A stretch of 51,584 nucleotides of DNA. Source: an uncultured Bryobacteraceae bacterium (GTDB lineage: Bacteria; Acidobacteriota; Terriglobia; Bryobacterales; Bryobacteraceae). Every line of letters begins with the position of its first letter. Positions within the stretch are counted from its first letter, which is position 1. The notes beneath the pieces were generated by a model. It did no database searches. It saw only the letters and a program-made list of their open reading frames with translations, and was not told where the DNA came from. Of the stretch, positions 34,801 through 42,325 are shown piece by piece. The stretch lies in the NCBI GenBank assembly GCA_938027685.1, contig CALJAM010000019.1, positions 1 through 51,584 of the forward strand, read 5' to 3'. Position numbers and translations under genes: made by a program.

Positions 34801-36928
34801 GTCTCTGCGCGTCCGGGAACAACCTCGCCCGCACCTCCTCAGCACGGAACCTCGCCGGCATTGCTTCTTCCGGCATTAGTTCGATTCGCGCCTCACCCAA
34901 ACGTTCGACCGCGTCCTGCATGCTGCGGAACGCCTCTCGCGCCTGATCCAACCACGCCGCCCACAACGTCCTCCTTCCGGCTAGACAGTCAGCCAGCACT
35001 TGCTCGGCGACCTCGCGTAGCGCGGACGACGCACGCGCGGCCTCTGCGTCCATCCCTTCCAAAAAGCTCTTCAGCGCTTCCAGCTGCTCGTGGTTGCAAT
35101 GCTCGAGCCGACCAAGCTGTTTGGCCTCGACGTCCGCCGACGCCTCTTGGAATTCCGCTTCCGCATCCAACAATTTGTTCACCGCTGCCTGGAATTCCTC
35201 TGGTGCGGGAAGCTCGTCGGGACCGCTATCTAAGCTCAATTCCTGCCTTCTCTCCTGAGTCAACCTCGCATGAAAGTCCGCCAGGAACCTGGTCTCGGCC
35301 TCATCCAACGGCCACTCCCCCTGCCGAAAGCTGGTTCTCGGAAACCAGTCGAATCTCGCCGCCTCTTGTTCGACCCGCTGCGCGATCTCGGCTGCCGTAC
35401 CCTCGTAACCACCGGGAAGGCGATGGGTATACGTCTCGGCTTCGCGCGCCTCTCGAAGCTTGCGATCCAGCGCGGCGGCCTCCTCCTCCAGGCGCTGTAA
35501 TTGCTGCTCTAGACGAGCCGCCTCCTGCCCTGCCCAGGCGACTCCCCTCCAGCGATCGTGCTCTGCCAGTATGCGGCGCACGCTCTCCTCCAGCCGGAGC
35601 AAGTGCTCGCGCCCCGACCCTAACAGGGTTACGCAAAGCGCCTCGATGTTCCTCGGTAGCAAGCCCAGCAGGACCTCCAGCGCCTTGGGCGCCTGAGCGG
35701 TCACCAGCACCCGTTCACCGCTCGCCAGCAGGTGGCAAATTAGGTTCGCTATGGTGTGGCTCTTGCCCGTTCCAGGAGGCCCCTTGACTAGTACGCAATC
35801 GTGTGCCCGCAGACGCTCCGCGATGCTGCGCTGCTCCTCGTTAGTGGGAAGCGGGTAGAATAGCCGCCCGTCCGCCTCAGTTTGTCCTCGATCGTTCGCC
35901 TCTCGCTCGGCTACCGCCGAGTTCCCCTCGTAAATGATCCTTAGCCAGGGACGCGTCAGCAACCGCTCTGCGTCCTCGCTCATTCGCTCGAGCAGTTTGT
36001 CCACCAGTTCCTCGTAGGCTCGCAGCCGACGTTCGCGCAAGACCAGGGCCGGCGCATAGTGAATTCGCGGCACTGCATCCGCCTCACCGTCGGCTCCGAA
36101 CTCCTCTGCGTGGACCGAGCAACGCGGGTCGAGCTGGTTACCCAGCCAACGCAGGATCTCGCCCAGCTTGACCGTGTCCCAAGCCCGCATCCCTAACTCC
36201 GCCAACGCCTCCTCGAGTTCGCTCCCTTTCCAACGCGGCTGATGCTGGGGCCCCAGCATATCCAGCTCCACACGGAAGGCATCGACGGTCGCGTCCGGAA
36301 CTACCCTGAGTCTGCCTCGCCGCGCGTCTAAAATGATCTCCGCCCGTGCCGTCAGAAGGTGGCGGCGCACAGTCTGATTTGCCGGATCCCGCCAAATCAA
36401 AAGCCCCGCCGCAAGGACGAGTTCATAGCGCTCCTCTGCTTCCTCGATCCGGCGGCGCATGTAATCGAGCTCCTCGTAAAGCCGCAGGACCTCCTCAACA
36501 CGCCTCTGCTTCTCCGCCCATGGCCTCCATGCCTTCTCCAAATACTCTTTCCAGGCTATTTTCGCGTCCCGCAGCACATTCCACGGTAGGTTGACGCCGC
36601 CCAGGGTCGCGCCGGCGCTCTTCGGCTCTGTGGTGGGTTCCTGCTTGGGCTCGCGCCAGCCCGAGATGTGAAAATAACGCCCGACCGGCTCAGGGACCTT
36701 CGGCGGATCTTCCGGCGTAGGCTTCTGCACTTCCAGCCAGGTCGTGAGCTCTTCGTCCCTGCGAGGAGACAAAAGCGCCGAGATGACTTCATCGGAGAGA
36801 TTCTGTAGGTCCGCGAACCAGATCACTTTGTCGTTCGGCCCGTACGTGACCGGCCGGTGCCGTCGCAGTTTGCTAAATTCGCGTAAAAACTCCAATAAGC
36901 CACGGGACTTAATCAGCTCATCGGACAT
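31859..36928 (-). CDS. Giant SF1 (Upf1-like) helicase with DUF559/Vsr-like nuclease domain
   Basis: A 1689-residue protein. Walker A GPPGTGKS lies near residue 382, in an AAA_11-type setting (VKGPPGTGKSHTIANLICHL). Walker B DEASQAG is about 680 residues later, near 1067, after a long helical, coiled-coil-rich insert (LEQQLQRLEEEAAALDRKLREAREAE). Motif VI is NVAMSRARDQVWLFHS near 1307. Around 1380-1470 is a restriction-endonuclease-fold domain with ALECDGDAWHGPERYE and RAGWRFVRLRASEF, like DUF559/MTES_1575/Vsr. A further C-terminal region (1530-1689) resembles the DUF3320-type tail. Such helicase-nuclease fusions are associated with phage defence. It is a single gene with large gaps on both sides and a tRNA nearby. 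Confidence 0.85.
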   Translation of the reverse strand: MSDELIKSRGLLEFLREFSKLRRHRPVTYGPNDKVIWFADLQNLSDEVISALLSPRRDEELTTWLEVQKPTPEDPPKVPEPVGRYFHISGWREPKQEPTTEPKSAGATLGGVNLPWNVLRDAKIAWKEYLEKAWRPWAEKQRRVEEVLRLYEELDYMRRRIEEAEERYELVLAAGLLIWRDPANQTVRRHLLTARAEIILDARRGRLRVVPDATVDAFRVELDMLGPQHQPRWKGSELEEALAELGMRAWDTVKLGEILRWLGNQLDPRCSVHAEEFGADGEADAVPRIHYAPALVLRERRLRAYEELVDKLLERMSEDAERLLTRPWLRIIYEGNSAVAEREANDRGQTEADGRLFYPLPTNEEQRSIAERLRAHDCVLVKGPPGTGKSHTIANLICHLLASGERVLVTAQAPKALEVLLGLLPRNIEALCVTLLGSGREHLLRLEESVRRILAEHDRWRGVAWAGQEAARLEQQLQRLEEEAAALDRKLREAREAETYTHRLPGGYEGTAAEIAQRVEQEAARFDWFPRTSFRQGEWPLDEAETRFLADFHARLTQERRQELSLDSGPDELPAPEEFQAAVNKLLDAEAEFQEASADVEAKQLGRLEHCNHEQLEALKSFLEGMDAEAARASSALREVAEQVLADCLAGRRTLWAAWLDQAREAFRSMQDAVERLGEARIELMPEEAMPARFRAEEVRARLFPDAQRRLEHLQGGGWRGWWILAPRVIRETAYIEQIFRIDGRAPRSPEDLRKVVAFYEFEHAYERFRQLWPAPMEAPRENRRLLVLQVRRAIEGVEGLVGVFAQPAAASLRLLPVAQQLELWREDHRARWIRCVHAELSRRRLEGARKQLADWRDRVSAALASGGVHACVHQLEEAIRDRDLGLYAAAWAVRERLRQEQPELVRYEGLLRRIESSCPELATLLRAKEGEAGWGERIRELKEAWVWAYARAWLARVTEPGYAEALAEQRREVQIRIEEKVGELASLKAWTAFFQRLDDRTRQNLIAWGQAMRRMGRGTGAYAWLHRRAAQRYLLECLPQIPAWIMPLYRVWEMSEAQPGIFDTVIVDEASQAGLESLLLLLLAKRIVVVGDDMQNSPEAVGIPENDIARLTRDHLWGFHFREEFRPDCSLYDQADRAFGQLITLREHFRCVPEIIRFSNELCYHEAPLIPLRQPPPQRLQPLKAVFVEGGWCRGEAGRIENPAEAEAIVDAIERCLADEAYEDKTMGVIVLQGHLQAERIERELARRIPASVRQERKLRCGVPATFQGDQRDVIFLSLVIAPNHSFRALTEIEAKRRFNVAMSRARDQVWLFHSVQLHDLSREDLRYRLLNFFNEPQVLRERHEDAARLEQEALRRGRQPGRQPEPYESWFEVDVALALLRLGYRLLPQYEVAGYRIDFVIEGEESRLALECDGDAWHGPERYEYDLQRQRQLERAGWRFVRLRASEFYADRSQAIQRIVEACEEQGIRPAVGPTLTSPAVFVTAKAADEGEGEVAAEDEPEEASADERLVEEEAGWGLPDPREAPAAAVREALRALIEQEGPMNKRRLVRLYVRSCPSLQRAGKLVRRALDRGLMQLRRAGEIEIENLTGVESPEFVEIRAAGASRVAVRERGSRDLLEIPPSELLEVLRGLAQRQGGEADPDEALMHAVLEHYGFDRLTKNRRAFLQVILRVFRSRGWAACAPRS

Positions 36929-36933
36929 TTTTA

Positions 36934-36964
36934 CTGACCCGTCAGCGCAGTTTTATTTATTCTA
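36934..36964 (-). promoter_or_regulatory. Possible promoter and operator of the helicase gene
   Basis: A perfect inverted repeat, CTGAC-GG-GTCAG on the minus strand (36934-36945), ends five bases before the helicase start codon. Just upstream is an AT-rich stretch with TAGAAT (36964-36959) as a possible -10 box. No good -35 was found. A repressor site between promoter and start is an inference; the repeat could also be a hairpin over the ribosome-binding region. Confidence 0.35.
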
Positions 36965-37722
36965 TAACCGATCTTCTCGGCCGCCGATTCCTCGCAAGGT
37001 TGCGGGCTACCTGGCTTGGCTCCGAGCATGCTTCGCGCCCCGACGGGTCGGGCGGACCACCCACGGACGACGAGCAGATCCTGGCACGGCAGGCGACTCC
37101 TGAGGGAGCTGGGCTGCAGCGAGGTCCGCTTGGCTCGCTTGCCGCCTCCCTCGCACTCGGCGCGTCAGAGAACTCCTTCCGATCCGACCGGGTTTCCTTT
37201 GCCGCTCGGTCCGCCGCGCTAGTCGGCCTCATTCTGCCCACGTAAAGTCCAGCGTGGGCCGCGATAGCGCGGCGGCCGGGCAACAGCTCGACCTCGGCCC
37301 TCCGAAAGTCACTGAGAACGCCGCACGAGTCCGCTGCTGGTGGGCGGGCTCCCCTTCGGGTGGCCCCCGCATCGGCGCTCCGTGCCCTTAGTCCCGATGC
37401 CCGACGCCGAACTCGCGTCCGGGTCGTGGTCCAGCGTACCGACACGCGCGGCTGGCGCTCGCTCGCGCGCGCCGAACTCAGGTGCGGGGAAAACAATCGG
37501 GGGTGAGTCGGTAAAGATTGCTGTTTCGCCGCCCGCCCTCCAACCGCTTTGGCGCTTGTCGATCGTCACGCCGCAAGGCGGCTTGTGGGGCGACGGCAAA
37601 CTATTGCCGCCTGGAAGACGTTTCGCCTTGCGAAGGTGCGGTTCATATCGTAAGGAACGGTCCTGCTGGCGTCTCTGGCTGGCGTCGCCCCCCGCGAGGA
37701 CACCCTCTGAACTGCGGATCAC
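36965..37722. other. Long non-coding gap between the helicase gene and tRNA-Asp
   Basis: About 760 bases hold no convincing gene. Open frames on both strands are low-complexity, and one runs into the tRNA, a common false gene. Several hairpins are present: GCCCACG/CGTGGGC at 37236-37259, an 8-bp stem with one bulge and a CTTC loop at 37346-37366, and GCCGC/GCGGC at 37570-37582. No RNase P, SRP or 6S signature was recognised. The gap may be the remains of an integrated element. Confidence 0.5.
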
Positions 37723-37799
<77 letters not shown>

Positions 37800-37848
37800 G
37801 GTCGTTCGCGGGATTCCTCCTGTATGTTACCACGCCGCGCGCCTGCGG

Positions 37849-37854
37849 TACAAT
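37849..37854 (+). promoter_or_regulatory. Possible -10 box of a leaderless transcript
   Basis: TACAAT lies six bases before the start codon of the SMP-30-like gene. A start site at the usual distance would fall on the ATG itself, giving a leaderless mRNA. There is no Shine-Dalgarno and no good -35 box. Confidence 0.3.
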
Positions 37855-37860
37855 TCCGCC

Positions 37861-38856
37861 ATGAGCCGTACCTCCGCGCGCACACTTTGCCTCCTGCTGC
37901 TTGCCATCGCGCTCGCCGGCGAAGCGCAAACCGGCGCCGGCCGCATCCGTCGCCTCGACCCCGCCCTGGACGCGATCGTCCCGCCGAACGCAGTCATCGA
38001 AAAGGTAGCCGGAGGGTTCGCCTTCACTGAAGGACCGGTCTGGTTGCCCGACGGTTCGCTCCTGTTCAGCGACATCCCCAACAACGCCATCCACCGCTGG
38101 ACGCCCGACGGCAAGGTAACCGTCTTCCGCAAGCCTTCCGGGTACGAAGGGACCGACGCGCCGCCAGGCGCTTCTCTCGGCTCCAACGGCCTTACCCTGG
38201 ACCGGCAGGGCCGCCTTGTCATCTGTGAGCACGGCAACCGCCGAGTGACGCGCCTCGAAAAGGACGGCAGACTCACCGTCTTGGCCGACCGTTTCGAGGG
38301 CAAGCGGCTCAATAGCCCCAACGACGCTGTCTTCCGCTCCGACGGTTCGCTCTACTTCACCGACCCACCCTACGGCCTGCCCAAGCAGGATCAGGACCCC
38401 GCCAAAGAACTCCCGTTCTCGGGTATTTACCGGCTCGCCGGCGGCAAGCTCCAGCTGCTGTCCAAAGACCTTACCCGCCCCAATGGCTTGGCCTTTTCCC
38501 CCGACGAGAAATACCTCTACGTGGCCAACTCCGACCCCCAGCGCAAGATCTGGATGCGATTCGAGGTCCGCCCCGACGGCACGCTCGGCGCATCGACCGT
38601 CTTCTATGACGCAACGGCCGATACCGCTCCCGGGTTGCCCGACGGACTCAAGGTGGACCGCAAGGGCAACGTCTACGCGACCGGACCCGGCGGCGTCTGG
38701 ATCTTTTCGCCCCAGGGCAAACACCTGGGAACCATCGAACCGCCCGAGGTCCCCGCCAACTGCGCCTGGGGCGACCCCGACGCCAAAACCTTGTACATGA
38801 CCGCACGCACCAGCGTCTACCGCATCCGGCTCAACATCCCCGGTACCCGGCCGTGA
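37861..38856 (+). CDS. SMP-30/gluconolactonase/LRE family lactonase, exported
   Basis: A 331-residue six-bladed beta-propeller protein with a signal peptide (TLCLLLLAIALAGEAQT). Family motifs are FTEGPVWLPDGSLLFSDI with the calcium-binding Glu, LNSPNDAVFRSDGSLYFTDPPYGL with the Asn/Asp ligands, RPNGLAFSPDEKYLYVANSD, and GLPDGLKVDRKGNVYATG with the catalytic Asp. Members open sugar lactones such as glucono-1,5-lactone to the aldonic acid, in the periplasm in this case. It overlaps the phosphotriesterase-like gene by four bases (GTGA), so both probably act together. Sugar-acid enzymes at the start of the window could use its product. Confidence 0.88.
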   Translation: MSRTSARTLCLLLLAIALAGEAQTGAGRIRRLDPALDAIVPPNAVIEKVAGGFAFTEGPVWLPDGSLLFSDIPNNAIHRWTPDGKVTVFRKPSGYEGTDAPPGASLGSNGLTLDRQGRLVICEHGNRRVTRLEKDGRLTVLADRFEGKRLNSPNDAVFRSDGSLYFTDPPYGLPKQDQDPAKELPFSGIYRLAGGKLQLLSKDLTRPNGLAFSPDEKYLYVANSDPQRKIWMRFEVRPDGTLGASTVFYDATADTAPGLPDGLKVDRKGNVYATGPGGVWIFSPQGKHLGTIEPPEVPANCAWGDPDAKTLYMTARTSVYRIRLNIPGTRP

Positions 38857-39773
38857 TCCGACGCCGCGACCTGCTGCTGGCCTTACTCGCCAAGGCGCCC
38901 GAGCTCCGGCTGCCCGGCAGCATCCTCGTCCACGAGCACATCTTGGTCGACTTTATCGGCGCGGACGCCATTCATCCCGGTCGCTACGACCCCGACGAAG
39001 TCTTTCAGGTCGCACGCCCGAAACTCGAAGAACTGCGCGCGTACGGTTGCCGCCGCCTACTCGAGTGCACGCCCCAGTACATCGGGCGTGACCCGCGCCT
39101 GCTCGCCCGCCTCAGCCAAATCGTCGGCATCGAAATCTGGACCAACACCGGCATCTATGGCGCTGCCAAACACCGCTACGTGCCCGCTTGGGCCCGGCAG
39201 GCAGACGCCGAGGATCTGGCGCGGCGCTGGATCCGCGAAGTGCGGGACGGTGTGGATGGAGTGCGCCCGCGCTTCATCAAGACCGGCGTGAGCGGCGCGC
39301 CCCTGGACGAACTCGACCGCAAGCTCATCCGTGCAGCGGCCCTGCTCTCGCGCGAAACCGGCCTGACTATCGCCTCTCACACCGACGGCGGCGGCCCCGC
39401 CGCAGCCGAACAGCTCGAGATCGTCTCCGCCCTCGGAGTGAAGCCGGAAAAGTTCGTCTGGGTTCACGCCCAGAACGAGAAAGACCACACCTGGCACCAG
39501 CGGCTCGCGCGCGCCGGTGCATGGGTGGAGTTTGACGGCATCCGCGAGAAGACGCTGGAGTGGCACCTCGTCTGTGTCCAGACCATGGCCAAGACCGGCC
39601 TGCTGCATCGCGTGCTCGTCAGTCAGGATGCAGGCTGGTATCACGTGGGCGAACCGGGCGGCGGCGCCTTCCGCGGATACACCTACATCTACACGCACTT
39701 CCTGCCCCGACTCCAGCGCGGCTGGGCCAGGACGCTCCTGGTGGATAACCCGCGCGCAGCCTTCGGGAATTGA
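38853..39773 (+). CDS. Phosphotriesterase-family amidohydrolase (lactonase-like)
   Basis: A 306-residue TIM-barrel metal hydrolase. Metal ligands are visible: His27 and His29 in LVHEHILVDF, the likely carboxylated Lys143 in RFIKTGVSG, His in LTIASHTDGG, His in VWVHAQNEKDH, and Asp in VSQDAGWYH. Family members include phosphotriesterases and, more often in nature, lactonases. The N-terminus IRRRDLLLALLAKA is basic then hydrophobic and may be a short export signal. Start is GTG, inside the stop codon of the lactonase gene. Pairing with an SMP-30 lactonase suggests sugar-lactone turnover rather than organophosphate breakdown. Confidence 0.87.
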   Translation: MIRRRDLLLALLAKAPELRLPGSILVHEHILVDFIGADAIHPGRYDPDEVFQVARPKLEELRAYGCRRLLECTPQYIGRDPRLLARLSQIVGIEIWTNTGIYGAAKHRYVPAWARQADAEDLARRWIREVRDGVDGVRPRFIKTGVSGAPLDELDRKLIRAAALLSRETGLTIASHTDGGGPAAAEQLEIVSALGVKPEKFVWVHAQNEKDHTWHQRLARAGAWVEFDGIREKTLEWHLVCVQTMAKTGLLHRVLVSQDAGWYHVGEPGGGAFRGYTYIYTHFLPRLQRGWARTLLVDNPRAAFGN

Positions 39774-40034
39774 ACTGCACGGGAAGAACCCGCCGCTCCT
39801 GGATCGCGAACCCTTGACAGAGCCCCGCGAAAGCCGCTAACGAGCGTCCCCGGACCAGGCGCCTTTCGGGATTGCTGCTTCCCACAGAATCCGATGGCGA
39901 AAGCGCGAGGATCCGCTCCGGCCACTGGGCCCAAACGATTGCCCCTCCTCCGGAGATCTTCTCGAACTTCTGCTGAGGGCGCCCTCGTCGCGGCGCCCCA
40001 GTCCTCGTGGGGACTCCGCACCCCGGCCGACCCG

Positions 40035-41105
40035 TTAGAGCAAGAGCGGGTGATCGCGCCGCCGCAGAGGGAAGTACACGCGCCCGCCCGTGCGCTGCGA
40101 TTCGTACACGGCCATCGCCATCTCGATCGTCCAGCGTGCTTCCCGGCCGCCGGCGCGCGGCTCGCGATCCTGCTCGATGGCCTCCAGCAGATCCGTCACC
40201 AGCGCCAGATTCGCCTGATTGTCGTCCCGCGGCGGCGGATCCCCAGGCAACCGCAGGCGCTCCCACGGTCCATCGGTCCACTTCTCGCCCCGGCAGATGT
40301 GAACCACCGGCTCCATGCCCGCCCGGATGGTCATGATGCCGCGGCTGCCGTATAGATCCAGGCCCCACCGCGCCCCGCTGGTATCGTCGCTGCGCCGCGA
40401 ACCGAAGTACCCGATCAAGCCCCCTTTGAAGGCGAACATCGCCGCCACGCAATCGCCCGCAATGGGCCCCAATCCCTCCGGGCCCTCCCGCACATCGCGC
40501 CGCCGGATCTCTTGACCGTCCGCCGTCACCCGCGCCGCGGCCCACACCGGATCGCCGGCGAACTGCCGCATCAGGTCGAAAACGTGCGTGCCGAGCACCA
40601 TCAGATCCTCGCCGCCCGCACGCCTGTCCTCTTTGCCGCGCCCGCGCAGCTCCAGCAGCTCGCCGATGACGCCCTCGGCCAGCTTCTCTCGCGCCAGCTC
40701 CAGAATCGGGCAGATCCTCATCTGATGCGCCACTGCCAGCTTCACGCGCGCCCGATCGCAGGCTTCGATCATGCGATCGCACTCCTCGGGCGTCCGCGCC
40801 ATCGGCTTCTCGAGGTAGATCGAAGCGCCCGCCTCCGCGGCAGCCAGCACCATTTCCAGATGACAGTCAGCCCAGCGAGGCGCGATCGAAACCACATCCG
40901 GCCGCTCTTTGCGCAGCATCTCGCGATAGTCGGAATAGCCCTTGGCGGCGCCCAGACGCTCCACCGCCTTCTTCAGGCCTTCCGGATTCTCGTCCGCTAC
41001 GGCCACGATCCGTGCGTTCGGTACGAACTTCCACACCGTATCCAGCATGTGCCCGTACCCCCCGCGGCCCGTTCGACCGATCACCGCCACCCGCCAGCTC
41101 CTCAT
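40035..41105 (-). CDS. Gfo/Idh/MocA family oxidoreductase
   Basis: A 356-residue NAD(P)-dependent dehydrogenase-like protein. The N-terminal Rossmann fold opens with VAVIGRTGRGGYGHML and ARIVAVADENPEGL. The conserved EKPMARTPEECDRMIEA carries the catalytic-site lysine region of the family, and the C-terminal alpha/beta domain includes GGEDLMVLGTHVFDLMRQFAG with a likely catalytic His. Members oxidise or reduce sugars and inositols. The start ATG overlaps the ackA stop (ATGA), so it belongs to the pta-ackA unit; a longer reading frame upstream lies inside ackA and was rejected. Its substrate is unknown. Confidence 0.87.
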   Translation of the reverse strand: MRSWRVAVIGRTGRGGYGHMLDTVWKFVPNARIVAVADENPEGLKKAVERLGAAKGYSDYREMLRKERPDVVSIAPRWADCHLEMVLAAAEAGASIYLEKPMARTPEECDRMIEACDRARVKLAVAHQMRICPILELAREKLAEGVIGELLELRGRGKEDRRAGGEDLMVLGTHVFDLMRQFAGDPVWAAARVTADGQEIRRRDVREGPEGLGPIAGDCVAAMFAFKGGLIGYFGSRRSDDTSGARWGLDLYGSRGIMTIRAGMEPVVHICRGEKWTDGPWERLRLPGDPPPRDDNQANLALVTDLLEAIEQDREPRAGGREARWTIEMAMAVYESQRTGGRVYFPLRRRDHPLLL

Positions 41106-42325
41106 GCCGTCTTCCTCCCGCCTTCGCGCAGCGCCCTGAAAGCCTCCCGCGCGATCAGCAGCTCCTCGTTGGTCGGAATCACCCACACGCGCGTCCGCGC
41201 GCCCTGCGCCGAGAGATCCATCTCGCGGCCCACGGCGGCGCGATTACGCTCCTCGTCCAGCCGAATGCCCAGCGCATCCAGCCCGCGGCACACCCGGGCA
41301 CGGACCTCCGGCGCGTTCTCCCCGATGCCGCCGGTGAAGATCACCGCCTCGGCCCCGTTCAACACTGCCCAGTAAGCCCCCAAGTACTTCCTGATCCGGT
41401 AACAGAAGACCTCGATCGCCAGCTCGGCCCGCTCGTCGCCGCGTGCCGCGTGCTCCAGCAACGTGCGCATGTCGTTCGAGATCCCGGAAATGCCGTAAAG
41501 CCCGCTGCTCTTGTTCAGCAGAATGTCCATGCGCTCCGGAGTCAACCCCTCCCACTGCATGAGTTGAAGGATGGCCGCTGCGTCCACGTCTCCCGAGCGC
41601 GTGCCCATGACCAGGCCTTCCAGCGGCGTCATCCCCATCGAAGTGTCTACGCTGCGCCCGCCCTCGATGGCGCACATCGAGCAGCCGTTGCCCAGATGGC
41701 AGGTGATCAGCCGCAATTCGCTCACCGGACGGCCTTCCAGTTCGGCGTAGCGCTCAGCCATCCAGCGATGCGAAGTCCCGTGGAACCCGTAGCGCCGCAC
41801 GCGATAACGCGCGCACAGCTCGTGCGGCAACGCGTAGGTGTACGCCCGCGGCGGCATGCTCTGATGAAACGCCGTGTCGAAGACCGCCACGTGAGCGGCC
41901 TGCGGCAACAGACTCAGGCTGGCGAAATAGCCGCTCAGATTGTGCGGATTGTGCAGGGGCGCCAGGATCGCGCATTCGGCGATCGCGGCCGCCACCTCGC
42001 GCGTCATGAGCACCGGCTCGTGAAAGCGGTCGCCTCCGTGCACCATGCGGTGGCCTACGGCCTCGATCTCCTGCCAATCCCCAATGACGCCCACATCCGG
42101 CTCGACGAGCAGTTCGAGCGCCGCCCGAATCGCATGATTGTGATCGGGCAGCGCGACCGTCCTCACGTGCCGATCGCCGCCCGGCAGCTCGCAGCTGGCC
42201 GTGCCCTTTATCGAACCCACCGGCTCCAGCAGTCCCCGCGCCACTATGCGTTCGTCACCGCCGCCCGCTTCGATCAACGCGAACTTCACGGAAGAGCTGC
42301 CGCAGTTGAGCACCAGGATCTTCAT
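41102..42325 (-). CDS. ackA: Acetate kinase
   Basis: A 407-residue enzyme interconverting acetyl phosphate plus ADP with acetate plus ATP. Motifs are NCGSSSVKFAL at the start, GHRMVHGGDRF, YGFHGTSHRWM, LGNGCSMCAIEGGRSVDTSMG, GLVMGTRSGDVD and FTGGIGENAPEVR. All belong to the ASKHA fold. The start at MKILVLNCGSS overlaps the pta stop by ATGA. With pta it forms the acetate-producing route that yields ATP from acetyl-CoA. The final residues are somewhat basic and overlap the Gfo/Idh start. Confidence 0.96.
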   Translation of the reverse strand: MKILVLNCGSSSVKFALIEAGGGDERIVARGLLEPVGSIKGTASCELPGGDRHVRTVALPDHNHAIRAALELLVEPDVGVIGDWQEIEAVGHRMVHGGDRFHEPVLMTREVAAAIAECAILAPLHNPHNLSGYFASLSLLPQAAHVAVFDTAFHQSMPPRAYTYALPHELCARYRVRRYGFHGTSHRWMAERYAELEGRPVSELRLITCHLGNGCSMCAIEGGRSVDTSMGMTPLEGLVMGTRSGDVDAAAILQLMQWEGLTPERMDILLNKSSGLYGISGISNDMRTLLEHAARGDERAELAIEVFCYRIRKYLGAYWAVLNGAEAVIFTGGIGENAPEVRARVCRGLDALGIRLDEERNRAAVGREMDLSAQGARTRVWVIPTNEELLIAREAFRALREGGRKTA

